Source of the DNA: Lineus longissimus
Lineage: Eukaryota; Nemertea; Pilidiophora; Heteronemertea; Lineidae
DNA length: 64,000 bases
NCBI RefSeq assembly: GCF_910592395.1
Contig: NC_088309.1
Location: 22,014,599 to 22,078,598 of the forward strand
Reading direction: 5' to 3'
Under the pieces are notes generated by a model. It was not told where the DNA came from. It saw nothing but the letters and a program-made list of their open reading frames with translations, and did not search any database. The first letter of the stretch is position 1. Each line of letters starts with the position of its first letter. Of the stretch, positions 55,601 through 64,000 are shown piece after piece. Position numbers and translations under genes: made by a program.

Positions 55601-56162
55601 GGAGTGGATTACTGATTATTTTGCCAGTGCGGAAATCAAAGGCACTGAGATCAAATGATTCACCAAGAGATCGCGCCAACTGAGGTTTGCTTCTTATTTT
55701 CGTTCCATTTGGGCTGAAAAAGATAGAAGAAAGGTTACATATGCGCATCCTGAGGAAATCAGGGGTTCATGTTTGCTTCTCTGGCTGTATATCATGTTTA
55801 CACAGCCACAGGCTGAGGATGCAAAAATGGGATACATTTATCCAGATGTTGATCACACTTGTTCCAACATCAGGTACACTACTATGCAATTGCTAAACAA
55901 TTACATAATATACTTGTCTGGTATCACCATCGAAGGTAGGAAAGAAGGTCGAGGTTAACAATTTTGAACGACACCACCGCCTCAGGAGAGTTGAAATATG
56001 ATGATGAACCGGCTTTTACACCCGACCTTACCTGTAATAATAAACGTCAGTTTTCCCCGCAGACAAGCCACATTTGCGAATAACTTCTTCTCTTTTCCAA
56101 CCTTTCGGAAGGCCTGGACAATCTGTCCGTTTTTTTATGTCCATCGATGAATCGTAGGACAT
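52520..56162 (-). CDS. MBD2/3: MBD2/3 methyl-CpG-binding protein, complete six-exon CDS
   Basis: Join of 56162-56032, 55713-55556, 54441-54299, 53177-53087, 52941-52787 and 52612-52520. All junctions are GT-AG, phases match throughout, and the product is 256 residues. Domains: an MBD at about residues 12-80, a segment with IRQTASIFKQPVT (108-120), LFWEKRL (145-151), a GVGP..LL.SIAAALH helical region (175-194), and a C-terminal coiled coil ending DDDIRRQEQRVLDARRKL. In the known family this protein reads methylated CpG and forms part of the nuclear NuRD deacetylase complex; LFWEKRL contacts the HDAC core and the coiled coil binds p66/GATAD2. The MBD residues that contact methylated DNA in MBD2 (Arg, Asp, Tyr, Arg) are all present (R29, D39, Y41, R51). 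The acidic tail seen in vertebrates after the coiled coil is absent. Oddities are a 24-bp array in intron 3 and a partial copy of the last exon downstream. Single invertebrate MBD2/3 is the likely identity, rather than MBD2 or MBD3 separately. Confidence 0.95.
52787..52941 (-). CDS. MBD2/3: MBD2/3 coding exon 5
   Basis: Encodes residues 175-226: GVGPELSNENLLHSIAAALH, then PVTGQ, then KNPGVHVNADQP. These match the conserved GVGPG..DETLLSA.ASALH, PITGQ and EKNPGVWLNT.QP blocks of MBD2/3. The acceptor is TGTTTTCAG and the donor CAA|GTAAGT, phase 0. Confidence 0.94.
53087..53177 (-). CDS. MBD2/3: MBD2/3 coding exon 4
   Basis: Encodes residues 145-174, from LFWEKRLHGL to TLPRNIQ, plus the first base of Gly175. 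The Arg-Leu pair of LFWEKRL, known in MBD2 to be needed for binding the deacetylase core, is kept (R150, L151). The middle of the exon (SCDTDEERFKPM) is more divergent than in vertebrates. The acceptor is TTTTTTCAG and the donor AAG|GTAACA. Confidence 0.9.
53474..54298. repeat. 24-bp tandem array in MBD2/3 intron 3
   Basis: The unit is CTAACCCTTTCACCTTTGAC plus ACTT on the plus strand. There are about 18 units in 53474-53911 and about 11 in 54037-54298, interrupted by 53912-54036. Units are nearly identical, with scattered single changes and one 1-bp deletion near 54198-54202. The array starts at the exon 3 donor. As the unit length is a multiple of three, long open frames appear on both strands; these are by-products, not genes. 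Confidence 0.95.
53912..54036 (-). mobile_element. Short retroposon-like insertion with TAA-repeat tail
   Basis: Interrupts the 24-bp array. Read on the minus strand it ends AGCACTTTAAATCAAATAAA followed by about eight TTA triplets, the usual look of a LINE or SINE 3' end with a microsatellite tail. No target duplication could be made out in the repetitive flanks. The family is unknown. Confidence 0.45.
54299..54441 (-). CDS. MBD2/3: MBD2/3 coding exon 3
   Basis: Completes Gly97 and encodes residues 98-144. It includes ALPIRQTASIFKQPVT, the hallmark stretch after the MBD, then a basic linker ending EQPKQ. The acceptor is TTTCTAG. The donor is CAG|GTAAAG, phase 0. The first bases after the donor are already part of the 24-bp tandem array, and the reading frame stays open for about four units until a TGA at 54196-54194. 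Confidence 0.95.
55556..55713 (-). CDS. MBD2/3: MBD2/3 coding exon 2
   Basis: Completes Ser44 and encodes residues 45-96, the second half of the MBD: SPNGTKIRSKPQLARSLG, then FDLSAFDFRTGK. The acceptor is TTTTTCAG and the donor GAG|GTTTGT, phase 1. The MBD is split by the intron before SP(S/N)G. The intron on the 3' side runs 55555-54442. Confidence 0.95.
56032..56162 (-). CDS. MBD2/3: MBD2/3 coding exon 1
   Basis: Encodes residues 1-43 plus two bases of Ser44: the start Met, a short lead and the first half of the MBD (DCPGLPKGWKREEVIRK, GLSAGKTDVYYY). The donor is CAG|GTAAGG, phase 2. The start is the first Met of a frame that then runs directly into family-conserved sequence. No in-frame stop was seen in the roughly 30 bases upstream, so an earlier start is not formally excluded. 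Confidence 0.93.
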
Positions 56163-58286
56163 GATTATGGCGTTGGAAATGCGTGAAAAATGTCAAAAAT
56201 TTTCTTTCTTTTTACACGAAAACCACGCGAACGGCTCACACATACATTCACCGACGGACATGATGACGCGCTCGATATAGTACACAAATGAATACACTCT
56301 CCAAGACTTTCTAATAAGAATAGTTTGAAAAAACTGATAAAACTCTGTATTTTCATAGTTTAGGAAACGATTAGTATAGTTGCACGGCAACACAAACTCT
56401 TAAATTTATGTGTGCAATTTTATAAAAGTATAAGTACGCTAATTAGTTCTAAATCTAATGATAGACGGCGCTGTATTTAAAGGGACCACATTGGAGAATA
56501 AAGGCGGCCTACCCGGCCATCGATCCGTGCATCAAATCACAACATAACGGGATACTAATAACATTTTCTGATCATATAACTGTCTGTGCGCAGAGCATGT
56601 ATTGGCTCCTGATCTCACTCGCTGTCCGTCAAGGTCGAGGGCCGGCAGTGCAGTGGTCTCAATATCCGTCCCTTTCAGTGTTCTTGCGTCTGACTAAACA
56701 ACCCTGCCTCGGGAGCGTGAAACCGGTCGCAATGACATACCTTGTCGTCCCTTTAATAGCATCCGGGTATTTGCAATATGGCTGCGCGCGTGATGCGGAA
56801 AAACTGAACTTTTCGGTATGCAATTTTCTGTTTCTCACGTCGCTATTTCAAGTTTTGGATGTGTGGTAGTTAGTTGTTGTTGTCAAAGATTTGGCTCAAC
56901 AATATTGTTTTTTATTGACTGGGAAGGCCAGAAATTCTGCCAAGAAGAATATCCGACCCTATTTTGATGCATTGCACTTGCAGCATTGCACTGCACAGTG
57001 ACAGCGCACGCACGTCACGCATGCAGATCCCAGATGCATATGGGCCATGGCCATGAATTGAATGGATTGCATTGCACGCCGCAAATACGGCACTTGGAGG
57101 GGACCATAGGCAGGAGGGGAGGGGGTAAATTGGCCATCCTTTGGTGTTTTAAATGCACAGTAAGGGCGCCACAAGGTGAATGTCATTTTGATTCACCACT
57201 ACGTGACTAGGCCTAATTATATACTAGGGGCTAGGGGCTAGGGCCTGTATTATATCCCTCAGACTGAGCGGTGTCAGACCCTCTTGGTCGTATACAAGCG
57301 TGATTAGTTTTGACGTAATACGGAGAGATGGGAGAGACCCCTTTTGGCGACTTTGGATAACTTTATCTTGCCTACCTAGCTGCTGCCCATAGTCTAGAGT
57401 CCCTTTAAGAACGGATACGGCGCTGGTACGGTTTGTGCATAGGCCTAACTGACCAATCAGCTTACAGGGCCAGCAAATGACGTAAAACATGCATAATCAG
57501 GTGCACAACGTCATTTGGTGGCTCTGTTAACTGATTGGTCAATTATGCACACACCGTACCATTGACATTTCCGGGACTGAAGTTCTTCAGTGTTGTATGG
57601 CATGACACAGCACTTTTGTCACTGTGGCACTTGATGTTGTTGGTTTGGATTTGCCACACATCACACATCAAACAGTCATGACAGCAACTTTTAATATTTC
57701 TGATAATAATATCATTTATCATCCCTTTTATCATTTCTAGCTTGATGGCCGAGTTGTTGACTATTTTGGTAAGTTATAATTATTGCAAGGAAATACCATA
57801 GATACTCAACTGGGTTAATATTGTTCAATAACATTTGCATTCGAGACTTTAGGCCTACGTAAAATTCTGCATAGGTCATATCCTGCACTATAGACCAGTA
57901 GGCCCCTAGATCTATATTCCATTCCATTTTGAAAATACCTCCGGTACTGTCCAAACTAAAAGTCGTCTCGGGAGCTTGTGCAGCTTGTGCAGCCGTCATG
58001 ACCCTGGCGATGGGAGTGTCGTGCTCCTCCTGTTTGAGACAGTACAATACAAAATGTCACATAGACAATCATGCTTATAAGAAGGGGATGCGGTTTTTTG
58101 TGACACCCAGCATTTTACTGTATGAGAAAAATAGGACAGAACCTATACATGTATTTTTTCCTATATCATAAAAATTGGACGATATTTCCCGAAGACACAG
58201 TCAATTTTTTTCCTAGAAAGTTTTCTGTACGTAAAAATGGGACTGTGTATACTGCCATTAAACTCCTCTTTTGGATTTCTCTTCAG
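56163..58286. promoter_or_regulatory. Shared upstream region of MBD2/3 and GDPD genes
   Basis: The two genes diverge from this 2.1-kb stretch. It is visibly richer in CpG at about 56460-56850 and 57000-57200 than the rest of the window. A TATA-like TTTATAAA lies near 56418-56425, about 260 bases upstream of the MBD2/3 start. A large inverted repeat with CCAAT boxes sits at 57425-57560. Transcription starts cannot be placed from the sequence. The splice acceptor just before the GDPD Met implies that a GDPD 5' leader exon lies in here. Confidence 0.4.
57425..57560. repeat. Inverted repeat (foldback) with paired CCAAT boxes
   Basis: The left arm 57425-57483 starts GGTACGGTTTGTGCAT. The right arm 57508-57560 ends with its near complement ATGCACACACCGTACC. 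The arms are about 53-59 bp with several mismatches and small gaps, and the loop is about 24 bp. Each arm carries GACCAATCAG, so two CCAAT boxes face opposite ways. No target duplication is visible. Likely an old foldback transposon now in the divergent promoter region. Confidence 0.7.
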
Positions 58287-58295
58287 TTACCCATC

Positions 58296-58419
58296 ATGAT
58301 AGTTGCTGCTGTGGTTGGGGGCTATGTATTTGCCTCACTTCTGCTGCTGAAGTTTCCCACTCTGCTCCACAAGAAGAAAGACATTAAGTTCAAATGTCGA
58401 CATATCAGTCATCGTGGGG
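58296..58419 (+). CDS. GDPD1: GDPD1-like coding exon 1
   Basis: Covers Met1 to the first base of Gly42: the membrane anchor and the start of the catalytic motif (HISHRGG). The donor is GGGG|GTAAGT at 58420. The Met was chosen because family members start about 8-10 residues before GGYL; the frame is open upstream through the acceptor at 58286. Confidence 0.88.
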
Positions 58420-58694
58420 GTAAGTCTTAAAAAACATTTGCAAATGTCTCAGGAAATGTTTGGGTTATCTGCTGTAAAATAATAATGCTCAAAATAACAT
58501 TGTGGTGGACAGTCGATGGAAACCAACAGCACATTTAATTCCTTTACTTGTCACCAGATGGCATTGAGTATCTTTTCTCTTCATTCAGTGTATCAAAATC
58601 TTCACTCTGTCCGGTTAGGTTATAATCTGTTCGAACTATCTCATTTTCCAGGTGCTGGTGAAAACCTTGAAAACACAATGACGGCTTTCAGACA
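58296..58694 (+). CDS. GDPD1: GDPD1/3-like glycerophosphodiester phosphodiesterase, N-terminal part
   Basis: Two coding exons, 58296-58419 and 58652-58694, join in phase 1 to give 55 codons plus CA of the next codon. The protein starts with Met and a hydrophobic segment (about residues 2-24, GGYVFASLLLLKFPTLLH), then a basic stretch, then HISHRGGAGENLENTMTAFR. That last run is the first catalytic motif of GDPD enzymes (His39 of HRGG and Glu48 of ENT). In the known family this is a membrane-anchored enzyme that cleaves glycerophosphodiesters, including lysophospholipids. Exon 1 is preceded by a good acceptor (TTTCTCTTCAG at 58286), so the 5' leader is spliced. The next exon, expected to read AV.IGTDMLELD, was not found before 64000. 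GDPD1 versus GDPD3 cannot be decided from this part. Confidence 0.88.
58652..58694 (+). CDS. GDPD1: GDPD1-like coding exon 2
   Basis: A 43-base exon encoding GAGENLENTMTAFR and the first two bases (CA) of a codon, probably His as in vertebrate AAFQH. The acceptor is CATTTTCCAG and the donor CA|GTAAGT. The position and phase of both introns agree with what I recall of the vertebrate gene. Confidence 0.88.
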
Positions 58695-60615
58695 GTAAGT
58701 AAATGGAGATTCATGTGACTGGTCATACTGGCCAAGAAGGGGTTGGAAGGGCTTCTGCTGTTTGCACTCTCGACACCTTGGCAAAGGAAGAAACAAGGAT
58801 AAACAAAGCATTATATCCCATGAATCTCATTTAATCAACATAATCCATCGTCGACTGCATCTATCCATTGACAGTGTTCATGTTGCAGCAAATTGAATTC
58901 AATATTAATCAAATCTATGTACTTTTTCTTTTGAATACTGTAAAATCACACTTTTTTTACTGAGACCGTTCAATATCTGACAAATTTCAATTCCCGCAAT
59001 AGGAATTGCATTATATCACAATGTCTCTAAAAATCATAACTTGAAGACTGAATATGACAAAAACACAAAACTTTTCTGAAAAGATGTGATTTCACAGTAT
59101 GGCACTGATTATTTTATAGATTCTGGTCATTTCAGTCACAGAAGACAGTCTATTTACAGTACAATATTTTATTTACATGTATACAGATTACAGAAGACAT
59201 GAGATTGAGAACTTCCAACAACTTGGCCTTGTTTTTATTGAGTAGAAAATGTTTTCCTAACTTCTCTCAATACTATTTTATTAGTTAATTTTGCAGATGC
59301 TGTTATTTCCTATATCCTCCAAGCGTAAGCTGAAGACTTATAAAGGAAATTGCCTGAGCATTTGGTAAAGCTCGTAATAGTGCCTTTACTGCAGACTGAA
59401 GCCAGTTCTACCCTTAGAGAGTGTTTCTTGAAAGCAGGTCTGGAGTTGGCAAGAAGCAATTGGATGAATCATGTGAAATTCTACCACAGCTCCAACCTTC
59501 AAATGATCACCTATATTAAGTTCTACATTAGCACTTTATTGGTTTATCAAAGCCTTCACATTTCAGTCATAGATTACCCATTATTACTGCTGGCAGTGTC
59601 AGATGTTATATTCTCACTCCCATCCCAATAAGTTGTACCAACATTTCAAGGAATTTGCCCCTGGCATTTGACAACATTCACATCAACGCTACGGATGATC
59701 TCATGCAAAGTGGCTGTTTTCTTTGAAAAGCTCTGAGACATGAAAACTGAGAATGGGATAAGTTAAATTAGAAGTTCTCTCGGTTACTCATATTTGTGCC
59801 ATCAAGGAAAGCAATGTGACGATATGTAGAATTTGCTGGTGAATGTCGAAGTTGGTCAGACGAACTTGACGCCTCTGTCAAAAAGCTTTTGAGTATATTC
59901 ACTTCTTCAATTCAACATTTTGATCATTATTTTAAAGAACAATATTGTTGCGTGATGCAGGAATATCCTGAGGCTAGATGTTTTGCGGTGAGATGATGAC
60001 TTTATTAGTGGTACATGTGCATAACTTTGTCAAGATGGATTTAGAAAATTATAGTTTTTTTTGTCATGCTACCGTCCTAAAAAATATGACTCTTTACCTC
60101 TAAGCTTCCTAAAAGTCCACCCTTAGAAAAATACACATTTCCAATATCGTTGTGGTCTTAATATGAATACACCGTCCCTTTTATATATTTATACCTGCTT
60201 TATGCAAAGCAATGTTGGTTAAACAGGAGCGTAGCGTAATTTTTTAGAAATTTCTAGCCAAAATCATTGTTACTAGCTAGCTACGGCCCTGTTTTAAAGA
60301 GTAAGTAGATTTTATCTGTCCTGCATTTCATAATGGTAGTCACAGTGAGTGTTTATGCATCCTGAAACTTCCAGCTTCAGGGTGCATATGGCTACTGTGG
60401 GTCCATTTACATGTGTATTTGACAGGCCACTCTTGGAGAAAAACAAAAACCTGGCTGGACCATGGTGGCCGCCATTTACATGATACCAACAATGGATTAT
60501 AAGAGACATTTCCCCACCATTGGTATTACACAATGACTTGCATAGTTCTTAATGCGATCTACATACTCTTTTACTAGATCTGTTTATACATTCTCTCATC
60601 TCCCAAATCCCCAGA
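58695..60615. other. Interval between GDPD exon 2 and the IQ gene
   Basis: AT-rich sequence without a recognisable exon. I searched it for the third GDPD exon (expected GTDMLELDCH) on the plus strand and did not see it. A plus-strand open frame at 59350-59631 has no protein resemblance. It may be GDPD intron and IQ-gene 3' flank. Confidence 0.5.
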
Positions 60616-61965
60616 TCACTCCTTCTTCTTAAAAATACTAAACATTTTATCAATGCCACTCTCTTCAGATGTGCTTTCCGTCTTTACTTCTGCAGGCTTT
60701 TCTTCTTCTTTCTTGAAAAGTTTATCGAAGAAACCACCTTCCTCCTGATTGTCCTTTGTCACAATGTTGCCGTTTTTTTCCCGAGTAGAATCTCCCCCTT
60801 TGCTGTCACTCTCATCTTTCTTGAACAAGCCTGTAAATTTGGCAGAAAACGTATTTCCCTCATCTTTATCAGTGTCTGAAGTTTCTTTGTTTTCTGTCTT
60901 GAATAACCCAGTAAACTTTGAAAAAGTCCCCTCCTCCTGTGCATGGGCCTCATTTACCTCCTGTTTTGGCTCAGCCTTACTTTCTGTTGCTCTTTCTGGT
61001 GCGATGTGGTATTCTTTCTTAAACCGATTCTGGAATCTAGCGAGTATGTCTACCTTCTCCTCCTCTTGGGGTTGTGGTTCCTCTTCCTCTCCTTGTACCT
61101 CCTCCTCCTCATCTTTTCCCTCCTCCCCCTCTTCTCCCTCCTTCTTTTCCTCACTTGGCACCAGGGGCACAACGTCAGGTTCCTTCGGTTTCTCGTCTCT
61201 CGTAAACAAACCCTTAAACTTCCCGAAGAATTCTTCCCCAGCATTCGGCTGCTCAGGTTTCTGTTCCTCGGGTTTCTTTTCCTCTGGTTGTTTTTCGACA
61301 GGTTTAATTTCCAAAGGCTTGAAAAGGCGTGTAAAGAAATTGCCTTCCTCCTCGACCACCGGTTTGGTTTCTTCCACCCGTGGTTCTGTTTTCTCTGGTG
61401 ATTGTGGTGGAGATGGTGCATGGTATTTTATCACTTTATGAGGCTTAGGTTGCTGGTAGGCTCCACTGGACCCTTCAACTGCATCAATTCCGGCCACCAG
61501 TCTCGGCGGTGGCAATTTTAAGGGTTTATCTTCATCGACATTCTGCTCCTGTTTCTTATCATAAATCTTACTCAGCTGCAATAAGGTCAGTGTTTTCCCC
61601 TCTGGAACTTTGTAATCTTCCACCGGGGTCGGATTCTCGTCATATGGATTATTCAGCGGCGGCTTGTAATCCTCTTCATCTTTTGTCTGGAAAGATGGCA
61701 ACCGAGTTGGTCGTCTCTCCTTATGAAACGCACCCGTGATTTTCTTACCGACTTTACCACATTTGTCGCAGAATCGTTTCCACCATGGTCGATCTTTCCT
61801 CTGCTCTTTATACGACCGATAGTTGCCCTGTATGACTCTTGCTGCTTTGTCCTTCTCTTCCATTTCTTTACGTGTTTTATGTCCGCGGTAGTTCTTCTGG
61901 ATGGTGGTTGCTGCGCTGTTTTTCTCGTTCAATTTTTTCCGTTCTACATGGCCTCTGAAGGCAGC
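60616..61965 (-). CDS. IQ-protein coding exon 2
   Basis: Encodes residues 14-462 and a TGA stop. It is the longest open frame of the window. Its acidic, lysine-rich coding makes long mirror frames on the other strand (230 and 152 codons), which are not genes. No AATAAA is obvious within 500 bases after the stop; one occurs near 60001-60006 on this strand. Confidence 0.9.
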   Translation of the reverse strand, partial: AAFRGHVERKKLNEKNSAATTIQKNYRGHKTRKEMEEKDKAARVIQGNYRSYKEQRKDRPWWKRFCDKCGKVGKKITGAFHKERRPTRLPSFQTKDEEDYKPPLNNPYDENPTPVEDYKVPEGKTLTLLQLSKIYDKKQEQNVDEDKPLKLPPPRLVAGIDAVEGSSGAYQQPKPHKVIKYHAPSPPQSPEKTEPRVEETKPVVEEEGNFFTRLFKPLEIKPVEKQPEEKKPEEQKPEQPNAGEEFFGKFKGLFTRDEKPKEPDVVPLVPSEEKKEGEEGEEGKDEEEEVQGEEEEPQPQEEEKVDILARFQNRFKKEYHIAPERATESKAEPKQEVNEAHAQEEGTFSKFTGLFKTENKETSDTDKDEGNTFSAKFTGLFKKDESDSKGGDSTREKNGNIVTKDNQEEGGFFDKLFKKEEEKPAEVKTESTSEESGIDKMFSIFKKKE

Positions 61966-63882
61966 CTATAAAGACAGCAACAGATGGAGATGTTAGAGAG
62001 ATGCATTTGAAAGTTAAGAACATGTTGGAAATGGAAGAAATACTATGGACGGACCGCTGAAACTGAAACTGAAACTTAATCAGTATCCATCTATTTAATT
62101 GAAATCAATATTTAACATATTCATTCTGATTTTAATAAAACATTACCTCAAATTGATTGAGGTTTGATAATACAAAGGTAGACAGTGTCTGTCTCTGTTA
62201 TTGGTCGATAGCAATCTCACTGACTGTGATACTGATCTAGGTGTACTTTTGTCATACATTGAATTATTTGAATATCGATATGATAGGTACAGGCACTGTG
62301 ATGGAAGCTTATAGAAATTACTGATCGTTCTTATTTTTAAGGAAAGAGTCCCCAGTCAGAAATTTTGATATATTGCAAACCCTTTATAAAGTGTTAATGT
62401 CCTGTTGGTATTGACCTGCTATGCCTAATGTACAAAGCCTTTGACATCCTACGCAACAGCTGTGCACCTGAACAAATCAATGTGAGATAGATTATCATTG
62501 TGATGTATTGAAAATCTCTTATTTCATCGAGTTCATATTCTACTCGTGTGCTTCACACGGGCATAAGGTCATTAAGCTTGAAGTCATTCAATAAATGTAT
62601 TGTTTCACTTCTCAAAGCATTTTTAAGGGTTAGTATATGAAACTTTACAGTGAAAGGGTATGTTGAGCTACAAAGGGTCTTGATTACCTAATCTGTCATT
62701 TTTAAGGTTGTAGTCAATGTATGAGAGAGTACAGGTATCAATCTTTGGATGGCTTCGGGCTTGTGTCACAACTGCAGATGGTTTTTGATCAAAAATATTT
62801 GATTAATCCACATATTCTTGGGGCTTGTCGGCTACACACTTCACCACAGTCTGTACTGCTCAAGATGCTTCACCCTGGATGAATATTTTCTGTACCACCT
62901 GCTGGTAATTGCAAATAAATGGAAGGTCACACAAAGCCACACTGTTTTTGAGGATTGTCGTGTGAGAATTTCAAGATACAGGTTTAGTTGACACTCTGGT
63001 CCTTTCTGATTCATACCACAATACTACCACACACCAACATTTCTGTCTTCCTGTATTTTAGTGGCTGCCCAAATTGCTCCACCTCCTGCAGTGCTCATTG
63101 CCTGTATAACTATCAATTCAGCCATAGTTTCTAAAGAATGTGTCTGTGTAGTCCTATACTAAGGTCTCTTTGGCATCATTTCTAGTGTTGGTGTCTTCTG
63201 GAGCCCTGTCTCCCATATTGGTGATGTTAGAAACATGCTGGTACACATCAGATCACATCATAAATCCTTCCAGCTGATAATCATTAGTAAAACCTGTCTC
63301 ATCCTGCCCGAAGTGGAAGGACGATGTAGTAAAAGTATACATTTTAGTGAAAATCTGCCCAATTCGCTTGACCATGTTGACCAATTATGCACATTGGTTA
63401 CTTAATCGCATGTCCCAAGTCCATCTGGTTCAGTTTGGTAACATTTTGGTCATACGTGGTCGCTCAATAAATGGGTGTTGAACATGAAACATTCTATTTG
63501 AGCGTGACAAATGACATATGTTTTTCAGCCCCAATGTGAATGCGAATCTTTCGTCGCTGCCATTATCTTAGTCTGATTATACTATGCTATCATAAAGAAT
63601 AACGTACAGTGACCAATACATCATGGAAGCTGATATTGGCAGAGAGAATATGCTTGGATATCATGTCTGCTTTTGAGAATGATGATGCCTTTATCATTAC
63701 TGATTAAGTGCAATGATCAAGCTAGTGTAGCGCTTTGATATTTCTCGTTCAGAAATCACGGAAGGCGATGAGGTTGATGTCAAACTGTGTGAAGTTATTT
63801 GAAAAATAATAATTGCCAATGTAAAAGAGTAAAAGCGATTTACCTGTATTTTTGTGGCAGCCCTGATGGTATTTAAGTCCAT
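60616..63882 (-). CDS. IQ-motif calmodulin-binding disordered protein, two exons
   Basis: Join of 63882-63844 and 61965-60616 (intron 1878 bp, phase 0, donor CAG|GTAAAT, acceptor TTTATAG) gives 462 residues. Three IQ motifs lie at residues about 3-24 (IRAATKIQAAFRGHVERKK), 30-46 and 53-70, so calmodulin or light-chain binding is expected. Then come a basic Trp/Cys patch (WWKRFCDKCGK, 74-84) and a long Pro/Glu/Lys-rich tail, probably disordered. The tail carries seven spaced Phe-rich motifs (about 222-229, 258-267, 320-330, 360-369, 385-396, 424-432, 452-461) of the type F..KF.GLFK. An in-frame TAG lies eight codons before the Met. The IQ part resembles neuromodulin/igloo-type proteins, but the tail matches no family I know. 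Gene identity is open; the exon structure is firm. Confidence 0.88.
63844..63882 (-). CDS. IQ-protein coding exon 1
   Basis: Thirteen codons, MDLNTIRAATKIQ. The exon ends inside the first IQ motif, which is completed by AAFRGHVERKK at the start of exon 2; this junction is the main evidence for both exons. Upstream, a possible acceptor (TGTTTGTAG near 63911) could start this exon after a leader intron. Confidence 0.85.
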
Positions 63883-64000
63883 TATGAAAGATCCAAGAAT
63901 CTATTCTACAAACAAGCTAAATCCACGTCACAGGTTTAGTTGAATCCATGTCCAGATTTCATACTAACAACTGGAAATGGTTTGTAAGGAAATTCCCAAG

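Noticed and set aside
56597-56869. 90-codon open frame in the MBD2/GDPD upstream region
   Set aside because: CpG-rich promoter-like DNA gives long open frames; no protein resemblance.
57712-58047. 111-codon minus-strand frame containing MTAAQAAQAPETTFS and a possible donor
   Set aside because: The N-terminal part looks protein-like, but no partner exon, no family and no promoter evidence could be found.
60749-61441. 230- and 152-codon open frames on the plus strand
   Set aside because: They mirror the IQ-protein exon. The Ser/Phe/Leu-rich translation comes from its Glu/Lys/Pro codons read backwards.
1-64000. tRNA genes
   Set aside because: I looked for the GGTTCGAATCC-type box B with a matching box A on both strands and found none. 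The box-A-like phrase at 51.6 kb belongs to the 5S-related repeat.

Overview
This is nuclear DNA from an animal, most likely a marine invertebrate. The genes have introns with GT-AG boundaries, no bacterial gene layout is visible, and the sequence is AT-rich with many TACATGTA-like words and decayed transposons. The species cannot be fixed from the sequence. The MBD2/3 and GDPD1-type genes are general bilaterian genes.

Only the last 12 kb (about 52.5-63.9 kb) holds genes I can prove by protein similarity and splice sites. (1) An MBD2/3 methyl-CpG-binding gene lies on the minus strand in six coding exons (56162 down to 52520). It gives a 256-residue protein with the MBD, the histone-deacetylase-core contact segment and the C-terminal p66-type coiled coil. 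(2) The N-terminal two coding exons of a GDPD1/3-like membrane glycerophosphodiesterase lie on the plus strand (58296-58694), head to head with MBD2/3 across a 2.1-kb shared upstream region. (3) A two-exon minus-strand gene (63882 down to 60616) encodes a 462-residue protein with three IQ motifs and seven short Phe-rich motifs in an acidic disordered tail. No further GDPD exon was found to the right, so the IQ gene is either nested in a long GDPD intron or the GDPD copy is cut short.

The MBD2/3 locus is unusually rearranged. Intron 3 begins directly with a 24-bp tandem array (about 29 units) that keeps the exon 3 reading frame open for four units and repeats a donor-like site in phase. The last exon and its flank are partly duplicated downstream.

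Positions 1-51.5 kb look intergenic or deep intronic, with no convincing gene. They hold a 934-bp element with 61-bp terminal inverted repeats and a perfect 9-bp target duplication (Mutator-like), a 457-bp CAGGG-ended element, the 3' end of a CR1/L2-like LINE, a pogo-like MITE, a near-perfect 38-bp-arm hairpin, several tandem arrays, and a tandem 5S-rRNA-related repeat just downstream of MBD2/3. Two protein-like but broken stretches (0.6-1.3 kb and 38.7-39.0 kb, minus strand) may be dead genes or transposon remains.
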